Source: Boesenbergia rotunda (taxonomy: Eukaryota; Streptophyta; Magnoliopsida; Zingiberales; Zingiberaceae). Taken from it: a stretch of 64,000 bases of DNA. The stretch spans positions 79,812 through 143,811 of the forward strand of contig JAGFNQ010000213.1 of assembly GCA_024364735.1 (NCBI GenBank), in the 5' to 3' direction. Below, piece by piece: positions 8,806 to 21,337 of this stretch. The first letter of the stretch is position 1, and each line of letters begins with the position of its first letter. A program made the translations under genes and the position numbers. The notes beneath the pieces are model-generated. The model saw only the letters and a program-made list of their open reading frames with translations. It was not told where the DNA came from and made no database searches.

Positions 8806-11800
8806 TTAATTGATAAGAAACTTGTTGTTTTTGTCTTTGCTTTTGTACCTTTTTCTCTTGCTCTTTGATGTAATTGATGAAGTAGGATTGCTGTGCCAGT
8901 TTCTTTTCCTTTGGTTGATGAACCAGTTGTTTATCTGCTTTAATTGTAATCCTGTTTCTTGCACCAGCCGTGCCTTGTCTTCCTCCTACGAACGCAATCC
9001 ATATTCCAGTCAAGATTCCAATACTTCTGAATCGATCTATGAACTTACAGTAGGGTATGGCCACTTAGAGTGGGACTGCCACCAGCCCTTCAATGTTGAT
9101 GTGGTATCACAGGGGAGTTTTCCAGCTCTTCTTTTTCGGAGAATCTCTTCTCTGATATCTACGATTTTCTCCTTGTATCCCTTCAGAAGTATATGCTATG
9201 GTTATATATGATCGATACGATTAAGTGGATGAAATTAATGCACTCGTCTACCTGTTTCAATTCATGCTTCAGCTCTTGTCGGACTCGTTCCATCAAGGTC
9301 CTCTCGCTCTCTGTTGGTACTAACGGACCGAAGCCCATGCTATCTGATCCATCCATGCTGCCATCGAACATGTTGGCTTCACTGTCGTCCTGTTCCTCAT
9401 CATCATCTGACATGGTCGCACCTGTGCCTTCACCGGGAGACATTCCTGCAGCAATACCACAAAGTGTGTCAGCAGCCTTTCATAGCTAAATCGTTCTTAT
9501 TTCTTGTGAAGGAATTGTGCATTTGATTTGGGTGTCCATGGAACACGATTTATTTCATCAACATGCAAAATTATTAAAATTGTCTGTCAAAATGTTAGAA
9601 AGTTGGAGATTAATAGTGTGCACATAAATGGCAAAAAGCGATTCATTTTTTTCAGCGTCCACGTTAATCCATCCCAGAACTAACACGGAGGAGGTAAATC
9701 AAGAGGATTACTAGCCCAGATACTATGGCTTATGTGTGGGGAGGGCATATACTGATTTTATCAAATTTTAACTCATAGATTTCAAGGTGGCAATCACACA
9801 TGCTAACCATCAGTCTATTCCGTGGGGACTAATAATGTGCAAATAGGAATGTATGTGTTTGTAGTTCAATAATTGTAATTAGGATCAAACCAGTCTAAAC
9901 GGGATTAGAGCACCACTAATGCTTAATAAATGAAAATTCCATGCCTTGGAAAACCAAACGAATCAAAATTGTTTAATACAAACCTACTCCACCAAACGAA
10001 TCAAAGTTTAACATTCCAAAATAAATCTATAATAAATGTTAGATACGCTGATGTCCGCACCTTACATCAAAGTTCCTCTTACTCTTCATCCTTAACCTTC
10101 TACCTTAGACTCCTCATTCACTACTAAAAGAAATACAGCAACCACGAAAATTCTCGTGTCTAGTGTCCCCAACACAGAGCATCTCCAATATAAGATTTTT
10201 AAAAGGTTTGTAAAATTAAAAAAACTCTAAAAAAAAACTTAAATGAATATGGAGATGAGGTTTTGGGGGATTTTAGTTCAAGAGCCGGTTGATTTATGGA
10301 GCCAATAATTAATGATAAAATAATATTACATGAACTTTTCCAAACAATTTTAAAATGAATTCAAAGCAATTAATTATTTCATGAATGGTTAGTAAGATCA
10401 AAATTTTCCTCTTTTCTTTTGAAAATAAATATATTTGATAACTTAAAAATATATAGAAACGACTATAATTAAATTAAAATTCAAAAGTTAATTAAATATT
10501 AAATAAAAATTATAAATTAAATTAAAATTCATAAGTTAATTAATTTATTAATTAAATATTATAAATAAATTAAATTAAAGATCATAATTATTTAAAATAT
10601 TAAAAGAAAATTATATAAAGATATTAAATGAAAAAATAATAAATAAAGATATGTGTTTTATAATGTAGGACCCATAAAAAAGTTATATGGAGGTTTTTTA
10701 TTGGGTAGAGAATAGTAGATTTTTATACTTTTGATATGACATTGACGTGGCATATTAAAAATTGGGTAGTGCTAAATGGCTAGAATCTAGCCGGCTAGAA
10801 TTTGTCCTTCTTAAGTTCTTTTTTAATTTTTAAATTATTATTAAAAATATTTAAAATTAATTTATATTCTTTCCTATTTATTTTCATATTAAATTATATT
10901 TTTTTCTATTTATTTCATATTAAATCATATCTTTTTCTATTTATTTTCATATTAAATTAATTTTTTAACTTATAAAAATCTATTATGATTGTTTTATAAT
11001 TTTAATGAACATTAAAGATGTTTAAATTTAATTATATATTTTTATTATCATATAAATTATATTTTTCTAATTTATATTAAATATTTTTTTAATTTTTAAA
11101 GGGTCATTCTAGCTGGCTAGATTCTAGCCATCTAGAATTACCCTTAAAAATTACGAACAAAAATTTATTGAGAAGTTTAACCATTGAAGATGCCCTAAAT
11201 AAATTCTTCTAGAAGCAAATCTTCCTCTCTACAACAAATCTAATATCCTATATCCTCCAAAGCACCTCAACGTGTTCTCTATGCTCCAGAAAGCTATCTC
11301 CAGTGTAGAAAACCCAAACCATATCAATTTCCAATCAATATCCCATGCAAACCATAAAGTAGGATTTACTGGCGTGCGAAATTGGCAATTAAGGTTTATT
11401 TATGACCTTAAATGGCACATGAGTTTATTAGGCCTAGGCGCACAATTAATAGGCACATTTGAATTGTTGGGCTAGGCAGTTAACAACAGGTCAAGTAGCA
11501 CATTGACCCTAGAATCTATGTTATTTATTTTTCATTAAAATGAAGTTGTTTTAGTGTCAATTATCTGTAATTCTATCCATGAATCTTATTCTCTTCTAAA
11601 CCTCTATGCAAGGTTATTATGATACCTTAATTTAGTCTCAAACGATGAATTAAGAAATAAAGAGAATTTGTGAGCTTAGACAAGTGAGCTAAAGTTAACT
11701 TGTGTATAAGTTTTTTTGGTTTATAGTTGGGTTCGAAAATTGCTTTCTCAAATGAATCGATTGTGTTAATTGGAACCAAGAGAGGTGAAATATTAAACAG

Positions 11801-14056
11801 GGTTCATAAAGTTTAGATGAGTGGCTTGAGCTTAAGCATTCGGGTCTATGGTTGCATCTGAAAATAGTTATCTGATTTTGTAATAATTATATTAGAAATA
11901 ATTAGTGGTTAAATTAATGCTTATACAAATGATAGGGGTTAGACACTTCTTTGTTTTGTATTAAGATTTGAATCAATCTTCAACCTTTCATCTGGGCCTG
12001 GGTTATGGCATTGCTTCCCATTTACTCAAAAGGGAAAAGGAAACAAAGCTGAGGTATGAAGTAGGAATTAAGTGGGTCAACTGCTCTAAACCTATGATGA
12101 AATATAAAAGAACTCTGTTTATGAGATCATTAGGAAGTAGTACAGAACAAATTGATACTGAGATTTGAAATGTTCTTGAAAACGGGGCAGTCTACAAATA
12201 AATGTCTATGAGAACCTATGAAAAATTATCTGCCATCAGAAATGGCAATTAGAGATCTTTGCTCCAATACTTTTTGACTATGAACATATTTACTTAGAAT
12301 CAAAAGTTTAACATCTTAAATCAGCTAGGACAAGTGCGAATTGTGAAATCTCAAAAAAAGTGATGAAGTTGACCTGTAAGGCTCTGCAGTGATTGTTCAA
12401 GCTCCCAGCAAGCCATTACTGCCTCCATTGCATGAACACGGACATGCTGCTGTAGCTGTTCTTTGAAAGAACGGAGTAGCAAGACATATTGTGTCTAAGA
12501 AAAATATAAAAGCCTGGTATAAGCTTATAGTGGTCAGAAAACTAGCACAATTAACATAACGAAGTAGTAAAGTTTAAGTGCAATGTTTCTTCAAATATTT
12601 CACTAGTTGAAAGAGCAGAAGACTTTCTGATTTATATGGACCAATGACCTGCAAGAACAAATCTACAGTCATGTAGCGAGTAGCCAATACGACATGGATG
12701 ATAGAACGGCTGGCTACGCAGGGGAAAAAACTATATGTGCTACTTAAGACAATTAATGGTTCATTAAAAGAAAAATTATTGTCTATTTTTTCAGCTTCAT
12801 TTGTGCTACAGAAAATTAATAATGCTAATAAATAAAATTCAATCTATAAGGAATAATCTAGGCCTCCCTCCTAGAATTAGGATAAATAATGATTCAAAGT
12901 TCTGTTTCTTGGAAACCACCCAAGCCTTCAGTTCATATGAGAATCCAGCTCCATCTTCCTCACATTTTTGGGTGAAGTTCTTGCTGACATTTTGTATATC
13001 GTGTGGCTCAAACATGAAGATGCTTCATTACAGATTAATAGATAAAGGTCCTTGGCAGTGGGCATTAAAAAATCCTCTCATCACAAATTGGTGATCTGAG
13101 AAACAAAAGGAGTTCATGAACAGCAAAGAAACCTTCAACCTTTAGCTCCTTAGAAGTATCTCTGTATGTTATACATCAGGTGACAAGAGATGACAAAAAG
13201 GCAAAAAGGGAGAATAACAGTAAAAAAAAAACTAGATAATATCATAATGCACGGAAACAAACAAAGGACTTTATTATCCGATTGGTGGAATTTTATTCTT
13301 TCTGTAAAATTCTCGAGGGGAATTTTTTATGAGACTCTTCCATCCCCTTAACCTACACTGAACTCAGATATCAAGCAGAACTATCAAGAATTGCCTGATT
13401 GAATGAAATTTTGCTCATGATAAAGCATCACAATCACTAATCAAGAAAAAAAAAGTGGGGGAAACGAGTATTGTTTTTACCATGAATTGATCGAGTTCTT
13501 TGTCGTCGGAGAGCATCTGAGCGCCAAGCGCGGAGTACTTGGCCACGACGTGCTGCGTCTGCGCCAGCTGCTCGTCGATCCTCGGCAGCTGGTCCACCGG
13601 CGTCGCGATTCTCAAGCACGCGACGTGCGCCGACAGCAGCTGCTCGTACAGGGGGTGAGCCATTATCTCCGCCTTGTACCTCGCGCTCCGCCACGTTCCC
13701 TCTCCCACCTCCCCTCCGCCGCTCCCTTCCTCCCCCGCGGGGTCATCGGCCGCGAGATCCTCGTCGTCGCCGGCATCCCGGCGCAGCACAGGCAAGCGCG
13801 GGAACCACTGTCCCACGGCAGCCCCCGGGGAGGGAGATGAGTCAGAATGGGACTGGAGATGAAGGACGCTTCCGTGGTGCGTGAGGGAGGAGGCGCTGAG
13901 CCAGGAGGGACCACCCCCTTCGCCGGCGGCGAAGGGCTTCGCTGCCGACTCCGCCGCGCCGTCGAGGGAATCAACGGATCCGATGATGGCGGGACCGTCG
14001 GTCAGATGCTGGTCCGCGAAGCCCAAGTCGCGGGGCATGCGAGAGCGGAACGCCAT
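8806..14056 (-). CDS. Class II KNOX homeobox transcription factor (KNAT3-like)
   Basis: Five exons: 14056-13481, 12494-12374, 9445-9252, 9180-9049, 8985-8806. Together they give 1203 bp and 400 residues with consistent phase and GT-AG introns of about 986, 2928, 71 and 63 bp. Domains in order: Ala/Gly/Ser-rich N-terminus, KNOX1 (about 126-168, HPLYEQLLSAHVACLRIATP), KNOX2 (about 184-233, FKEQLQQHVRVHAMEAV), acidic GSE-like region, ELK (about 290-311), and a TALE homeodomain (about 311-373) with the PYP loop (KWPYPT) and recognition helix WFINQRKRNWH. The intron after PYPT is the usual one. The protein should bind TGAC-type sites in the nucleus and pair with BELL proteins. Exon 1 is very GC-rich while later exons are AT-rich. 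The ELK-homeodomain region reads KLPCDTTSTLKGWW, where class II members usually have KLPG and LKAWW. A CT-rich microsatellite (14112-14140) lies just upstream of the ATG. Confidence 0.93.
9655..9850. repeat. Dispersed repeat X, copy 1 (KNOX intron 2)
   Basis: This copy carries ACACGGAGGAGGTAAATC, then a TATGGCTTATGTGTGGGG-like block, ACTGATTTTATCAAATTT and a terminal block ATTCCGTGGGGACTAAT. Diverged copies with the same order of blocks lie at about 15440-15625 and 59150-59305. No protein or tRNA-like promoter is recognised, so the class is unknown. Confidence 0.55.
10186..11203. mobile_element. Possible older MITE surrounding the 380-bp MITE
   Basis: AGAGCATCTCCAAT near 10186 and its approximate complement ATTGAAGATGCCCT near 11190 could be ends of an older element into which the 380-bp MITE inserted. 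No clear target duplication is seen. Confidence 0.3.
10764..11143. mobile_element. Mutator-like MITE with 9-bp target duplication
   Basis: A 380-bp element in KNOX intron 2. The ends are inverted repeats of about 40 bp: the left reads GGGTAGTGCTAAATGGCTAG and the right end, reversed, GGGTAATTCTAGATGGCTAG, each followed by AATCTAGCC. The interior is AT-rich and non-coding. Flanks are identical 9-mers, TTAAAAATT at 10755-10763 and 11144-11152. A 9-bp duplication with long inverted repeats fits a non-autonomous Mutator element. Confidence 0.85.
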
Positions 14057-16260
14057 GGCTGGAGAAGGGAGAATTGGCAAGCAGTGGAAATCGAAAGTAG
14101 AAAAATAGTAAGAGAGAGGAGAGAGAGAGAGAGAGAGACAACGACTTGCAGTGGTTGGTTGGTGACCGATGGCCTGAGTTGGGCTGTCCTTTTTAATTCT
14201 TCTTTTTTTTTTTTTACAATTTTCTATTTTCATATTTTACCGCTTTTCCTCGGATCTCTAATCATTTCAACTGTCTGCACTGCCCAACAATTTTTTTTTA
14301 AAAAAAATATTATTAAATCATTCTAAATCAATTATCACTTATCCCTGTTTGCTCTTGAAAATCATCACTTGCACTTAGTGTATTTAGTTGTTCATTAATT
14401 TCATTAATACAATGTCTTCTACCTTTAGTCTTTCAAAGGTTTAGGCGGTTGGTAGAAAACTTCGTTGGAGTAGATTGGTTATCTCAGATTTAATTGTTAT
14501 GCAATTTAGCATTTTTCAAAGATTGATGGTGAGTTTGATGTATTTTAGAGTTTTGATGTTGAATTTTGTACTAAAATCTCAAATATGGAGTGCTTTGTTC
14601 CTAAATTCATGTAATAGTTTTGATCCAAAACTAATAAACAGATCTAAATTACTCAAATCTCGAATATGAATTCCTCCGTGTGTTTCTTGAACCTATCTGT
14701 ATTCATACATGCTTTACTTTTATATTTTGAAGAGTTTAGGTTCATGTAATAATTTTTACAAAAATGCTACTTAGACTCAAATTTCTCGATTTCAAATATA
14801 CACCCCTATTGTGTTAGTTGATCGCTCTAGAGTCGATCTACACTTTCCTTTTTTTAATTTTGAACAATGTGGATTCATATAGAAATTTTGCTAAATTATT
14901 ATATGAATCTAAACTGATTAAATTTCAAACAGTATGTGATTGACCTCTAGAATCTTTGATGCCTAACCTTAGTCAGCCAAAACTTTGATCACTTGCATAA
15001 AGATCACTTTTTTAGAACTTTATCTTTTCTTAACATTAAGTCAACCTCTCTTATTGAAACTTTGTCACTTATCGAACATTTAATTTTTCTTGACTTATTT
15101 AAATTGTCAATGTTCATCAACTTTCTATTAGTTTTCACTTTCCAACTAAAATTTTAGTTTGTCTTCTCGCTTGCCAACACTTATTAAATTTTTTTTCTTG
15201 TTAACTCCCTATTGAACTTCTCATTTTATCAAATGTCAATTCAATCTTGACTGATTTTAAACTTCATCTAATTAAGTATCTAGTCAATGTTAATGACATA
15301 TGTAACTTAATCTTGCCACAATATGATTTATACTAAATATATTTTTCAAATATCATAGCACAAGACTTAATTATTATAACCAAACTATGGTGGATTACAC
15401 CAATATGATAGAATGGGACATTCAAGGTGGCACAAGATAATTTACTCGTCCCCGTCAACCCGTCCTAGTATCAACACGGAGGAGATAAATTACGGAGGCA
15501 ATTAGTCTGGATATTGTGGCTAGCGCATGGGGAAGATGGACGTACTGACTTTGTCAGATTTTGATTTCAAATATCAAAGTGACAGCACTAACATATTAAT
15601 CATCAATCTATTCCGTGGAAATTAGAATGGGACATTCAAGGGACTACAAAATGAACATCAAACTACAACATTGATGGTAATTAGAGGAAAGTGAACTTTG
15701 TAAGGTGAAAGATGGCACATGGAGAAAATCATCAGATCGGAGACAACCTTGATGGTAAAGTAAATTTCGAAAGATAAATTCATGAGCAAGTTAAGAGTTG
15801 AGAGTGATAAAAGGCGAAACGCTCGCCCCAGCGCCCCTACTAGCCCGTCTCAGGACCAATATAGAGAAGGTAAATCACATTGACTACGAAAGCAAAAAGT
15901 TGAGGGGAGAAATTTTTTATACAGGGTACAAGGATTTATGCCGCATTAGTTCCGTGATTCGAACCCAAGATCTTTAATGATAATCTATCAATTTTTTACC
16001 ATTCAGCTGTATCTGTGAGGGTAAGTTAAGAGTTGAGAGATCTACGACGAGAGAGAGAAGTTTCTCACATTGCTAAAGACTCATTAAGGTGATCGTAATC
16101 GAGGTTTTAGTTGGCTAGCAACCAAAATCAACTACATAGTTGACTTAGGCCTGATGGTAAAATATTTCCGTTTAGAACCAAATCAAATGGGAAGTGAACT
16201 AAACTCGTCCTGTTAATTGACGACAAGGAGAAAGTTGAAAGCTACAATAGTTGGATGATT
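14057..16260. other. Upstream region of KNOX and intergenic DNA
   Basis: The first 150 bases should hold the KNOX 5' UTR and promoter, including a GA/CT run at 14112-14140 and a T-rich run near 14204. Beyond about 14.3 kb the sequence is AT-rich and non-coding, with a diverged copy of repeat X at 15440-15625 and a short piece of the same repeat near 15830-15880. Confidence 0.5.
15440..15625. repeat. Dispersed repeat X, copy 2
   Basis: It shares the block order of the copy at 9655-9850, including CACGGAGGAGATAAATTACG, ATTGTGGCTAGCGCATGGGG, ACTGACTTTGTCAGATTTTG and ATCTATTCCGTGG. Confidence 0.55.
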
Positions 16261-17050
16261 TAGGCTTTACAAGAGAACAACTGACTGAGATAATTGATAA
16301 TTAATCATTGGAACGAAAAAGAAGGCCGTCTGTGAGAGAGAGAGGGAGAGGGAGAGCGCTGCAGCACGAAGCAACGAGGAAGGAGGAAGGAAGAAGAGGA
16401 GCAATGGGGGAGTGAATGAGACAGTTGGGTAATGGATCCATGGTCCCCTACGCCACCAGCTGTCCCTCCTCCATTTCCCAATCGTGCTACGCTTCCTCCA
16501 CTCCCTAATCATTCATCAACTGTTGCTTTAATGCACAGACTACACACACAAAGCAGAGCCGAGCAGAGCAGAGCAGAGCCGAACAGAGCAGAGCGGTCCC
16601 CTGTTTCGCACTCTGCACCTCCTTCGTAAATAGAAAATCCAGCTACCAAACTGCCATAGCAGAGCAGCATCTTTACCTCCTCGGCAAGTTATTAATTGGC
16701 CCAAGGGTACAGCATGTGCACTCGCTCTTACAGGGCTACCATCTCTCTCGACCTTCACATTCGCATCATGCATCAGGTTGCCTACCATCTCTGTCAATCT
16801 GCACAGTTAGGTACTCGACTGCCGGCAGGGTCGATCGCTTTCTCTCAACTGTTTGGTGTTTAGAAATCAACTGTGAGATGAGATGATAAATTCAGGCAAT
16901 TTTAGGGGGCGATTTGGTCGCTGTACTGGTGGAGAGGAATCGAGAGCGCCAAATCAATCAAATTGGCCGACAATTGGGGGGAGAGGTTGACTCTGAAACA
17001 GGGCAAAGGAAGGATGAAACTTTCGAATCCGTCTTCTCAAATTCAAAATC
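16261..17050. other. Compositionally distinct block, no gene assigned
   Basis: A GC-richer island in AT-rich DNA, with a GA-rich tract (16331-16400) and an imperfect GCAGAGCCGAGCAGA-type short repeat (16553-16595). It resembles a promoter/5' UTR, but no convincing exon follows on either strand. TTAGGGGGCGATTTGG at about 16902 resembles one end of the Tourist-like MITE family (26571, 44248), but no partner end was found. Confidence 0.3.
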
Positions 17051-19397
17051 CGAGTTTATACAAACTCACACGCTGTTTGAAAATTTTTTAAATAATGGAA
17101 TTGAATTAAATTTCATTAAAAATTGAATTCCGAGAATTGAATCCAATTTTTATGTTTGGAATGAGCCGGTAAATAAAAAAAAATTGAATTCAATTCTTTT
17201 ATTTGAAATGAGTATAAAATTGAATAAATTTGATTATTTTTACTATTTTACCTTTTATTGATAGGTTAAAAATCAAATATTATATTTATGTAAGATTATT
17301 TTAATATTTTTATTTATTGAAATTCAATTTTCACATCAAATCATATCTATTTGGATCTGATTTCAATTCTTTAATTTTGTTGGATTTTAATTTCCATAAA
17401 AATTCAATTCTTTATAAAATTGAATTTCATGACTTTCTAAATATAATGTCACGGATTACTAACTTGGGGCCCAATATAAGGCCTATTCTACATCACATTT
17501 GACTTTGGAAATTTCAGTGAAAAATTTTGATGAATTAAATCCAACATTTTAGAATCGAGCCGACACTTAAATATTAGATATCAATAACTAAAAAAAATAT
17601 ACTTTAATTATGATAAAATACTACTAAAAGAATCAAAATTTAAATCTCATTAAAATTTTGAGTAGGCATAAATTCTCTTAATGCTCATGAATATCTTAAT
17701 GCTTTGTGAATTATCTCAATAAGTGATTTATCTAAAAATATAGGAATATGAAAGTTATGGGAAAAAATATTAGTCTAATTTTCTCTGAATTATTTGTATA
17801 ACTAATATTTTAGATAAATCATAAGTTTTTATAATCTTATAGTCATAGATGAAACTTAGAATTAGAAAATGCAAAATAAAAATATTAGAAATTATAAATA
17901 TTATTTAATTTATCATGAGAGTTATTGATGATTACTTTGTGCCCATTCGAACTAATTTCAAATTGAGGCAAATGAACTTATGTTTTACTTAAGGTCTACT
18001 AATAGTTTAGAAAACTATAATGTGTTAAATGTATTAGATCGGTGAAAAACGATTCTTCTATATGTTATATTTAGTTGTTATTTATTATAATGTACATCAT
18101 ATTTACAATACCATGTAAGCTATCATACATTTTTCAAATGGTTAATCATGTATCTAAGGTTTGAATTTTAATTGTAGCTTTTCTGATTTATTCTAATGGT
18201 TGATGAAAAATTTTGTGAGTGCAAATCGGTCACTTCCATAATTAATCGATTTGAAGAGTTTGATACCTGGATTATTAAAAAAATAATATCCAAGTCTATT
18301 TTAACATGGGTAATAGGGTATTGGATAAGAAGAGTTATCAAGTGAAGGATGATGCATGTGATATATGTATATACTTATGAATTAGATAAATGTATGGAAG
18401 TGTACAAGATCAAAATGAGTTGTCAATATCAAATTCAAATCGTGACAAAGATAGACCAAGCCAAGCATGATCCACCTTGTCCCCCTTCCTTCCCCACCAT
18501 CGCATGGCATGCAAATAGTAAATCATGTTAATCTTGATACTTCCAAAGAAAGGTGGGTAAGTAATCAAAGTTAAGGTCGAAAAATTGAGTCAAATTGCAA
18601 TTTTACATATTTTTTTCTTCTAAAATTTTAATCATAAAATATATATGATTTAACTGTATTATATTACTTTAGAGTTAAATTATGTATATTAAATACAATA
18701 AATGTTAATAAAATTTTAATTTTTTATCTATTTATCTACTTTTATCTACTTTTTATTTTTTTTAAATATTCTATTTTAAAAATATTTTCTTTTTTCTAAT
18801 TTCTTATTTATTTAAATATTTTTTCTAATTTTTAATATAAAATCTAAAAAATTTAGGATTTTTTATATATAATTAATCTTCTAAATAAAAAAAATACTTG
18901 ACCGATGAATAAAATATTTTTTATTTATTTTTTAACTAGCATTAAATATTCAATTTTTTATGCCGATTAATCTTTAAATGATCAGGCTCACTCCATAATT
19001 AAGAATCAAATAGTAAATATATGAGAAATTACATGAGCACTTTTCCACTATACCATAGCTCATGGGCATCCACTCAACCCAATTTATCAATAAATATAAA
19101 ATGTTACATAATAGGCATATTTAGTTAAAGTTATTGTTGATAATCTTGATTATCAACTTAAGATTATATTATTTAATCCTATTTAATTCAACTAACCAGT
19201 GATTCCAAGTAATAGAGTATGTTTCCCACGTTAGTAAGAGTGAGCTAATCGGAATATGATTTCGAAATTAAAAAAAAAATCAAAATTAGCCTTCAATTTT
19301 TGATGTTGGCTGCAGAGGCATTGAGAATGGCCCAAGCATCGACGCTGGCGACCTGAAGGCCGCGTGCAGAGGCGGATGGGGCTGCAAGGGAGAGGTT
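17051..19397. other. AT-rich intergenic DNA
   Basis: No coding sequence is recognised. Between 17050 and 17450 there are many GAATTCAATT-type self-complementary words, as in AT-rich non-autonomous elements. No terminal repeats or target duplication could be assigned. Confidence 0.4.
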
Positions 19398-19411
19398 GAT
19401 ATCCAAATAAA

Positions 19412-19657
19412 CGAAAAAAAAAATTAACGAGATTTTTTAAATCTCGGACGATTAATTCGGTCTCATAGAAGTTTTTCATCGGCCATCAGAATAAATCGGA
19501 AGCGCTCGCGATGGGCGGTCTAGAAGCCCAGCGTCCCATGGTTCACGTTCCATTTGGAAATTTTTTTTTTTTTGTAAATACACCTTAGCTGAGATCGAAC
19601 CGCGAATGTCTGAAATAACGACTAGTTATCCTACCGCTGTACTATAATCCCGGGGGC
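19412..19657 (-). mobile_element. tRNA-derived SINE, intact, 14-bp target duplication
   Basis: On the minus strand the element starts at 19657 with a tRNA-like head: A-box-like GTACAGCGGTAGGAT and B box GGTTCGATCTC. A body and a T-rich 3' end after CTCGTTAA follow. It is flanked by perfect 14-bp repeats, GATATCCAAATAAA at 19398-19411 and 19658-19671. A 3' fragment of the same family lies at 59311-59378. Confidence 0.85.
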
Positions 19658-19671
19658 GATATCCAAATAAA

Positions 19672-21337
19672 GGAGCTAAATACAAAAGATTATCGATATC
19701 TATCCGATTCAAATATTCCATTCAATTATATATATATATAATTTTTTTAAAAAAAATATTATTTTTTTAAATTAGAAATAAATTATATAAATGTTTAATC
19801 TATTAAGTTTTTGTTAAACGTTGATAAGCTGAATGAAAAGATTAAGAAAAATTTTATATATAAAATATTTGATGTTTTTCTGGTATGAATATTTGATTGT
19901 TTATGAATATGAAATCTTATCAAGTCTCGTCCATTGTCATCCTAATGGGAAGCGACTTAAGCATGCTCGATGATGCCGGAGGCGGGGAAATACTGGAAGA
20001 ATCTGCCCTGGGACCGAGGAGGACGTGAAAGGCTCATTGGTGGGAAGGGGAACGTGGGCGGTTGCAGAGGCGGCGGAGAGGATCAGATATAGTAAGGCAA
20101 CTATTTTATATAACAAAGCAAATGATAAATTCATAAATTCAGTTTGATCGATCAGATAGGGTTGCGATTGAACAAGTGTTTTCATATGATTATCTTTATT
20201 ATTCATTCAGTAAATGGTAAGTTTTAAAATTGGCTCAGTTTGCGTATTACACCAAGTCACCAATCAATTGGTGTTTAGTTGAATCAAGAGTAATACCATA
20301 AATATTAAATTAATTTTTATTGTATTATCTACCATTCATCTAAGTAGCAAGTCCATCTCAAAATGAGTGATCTCTTATTCTGATTTTCTCAGAGTCCCCG
20401 GTAGCACAATCGAGACAGCGACGGATTCTTGACCTTGCGGGGATGAAACGATAGAAATATATTTTATTTTTTATAATCTTAATTATATAATTACTTAATA
20501 ATTACATAATCAAAATTATAAATGATAATTTAAATCAAACCCACCTTATAAGTTATGTTTGACATGACCTATGATAATTCATATCGAACGATTTATCAAG
20601 CGGTACGTCAACTCAACCCAAGTCAGGTTCAACTATTAACCTATTTTGTCATCTCTAGTGCTCATCATTATTCTACATTTCATACCTATCTTTAATAGAT
20701 TTCAAAGTTAAAACACCGTCACCAAGATGGAGACTCCAACTTCTTTATGCTCATTCTTTATCTACAACAACCAAACTTAATATTCTTCCAATGATCAACA
20801 ATGAAAGGCTAAAATGTACATTGAAGACAAGATCATCAATTAATACAGGTTAGTTAGGACTTACTATCAAATATTAAAATCATTTAATTGGACCTAATCA
20901 CATTAAAATAATAATAATAATAATAATAATAAGATTCTTCAACATTTCCTACCAGAAGACATAGTCATAAAAATTTACTAATCACCAGCTCACCAAAAAG
21001 CTAGACAACCCAAAGGACTAATCAATTCAAGATGCTCGGAAACTTTAGAATCCCCACCACCCCATCCGCTTTATATGCAATTCAAAATGGGAAGAGGGTT
21101 ATCGTCTTTTTTTATATGCAATTCAAAAGAATTTGGACAAGATTAAAGTTAGTAACATGATTAATAATTAGAGAAATTTTTACAGATCAAAGTTAACCCA
21201 AATAATTGGAGTATGAAACATTGCCAACTAATGTTAAATGAGGGGCGTCGTTGAAAGACTATACAGATGCCATTACAGCAAATTTCTCAGAAAAGTTAAA
21301 TAAAGCGCATGCTCAAAATTGCAGTGAGTCTATTGAT
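19672..21337. other. Intergenic DNA 3' of the WRKY gene
   Basis: No gene is recognised. It contains an AT run near 19725 and an (ATA)n-like run at about 20905-20930. The last few hundred bases should include the WRKY 3' UTR. Confidence 0.4.

Noticed and set aside
16553..16629. Short GCAGAGCC repeat considered as a coding repeat
   Set aside because: The frame is tiny and unsupported, and the repeat is a simple degenerate hexamer run.
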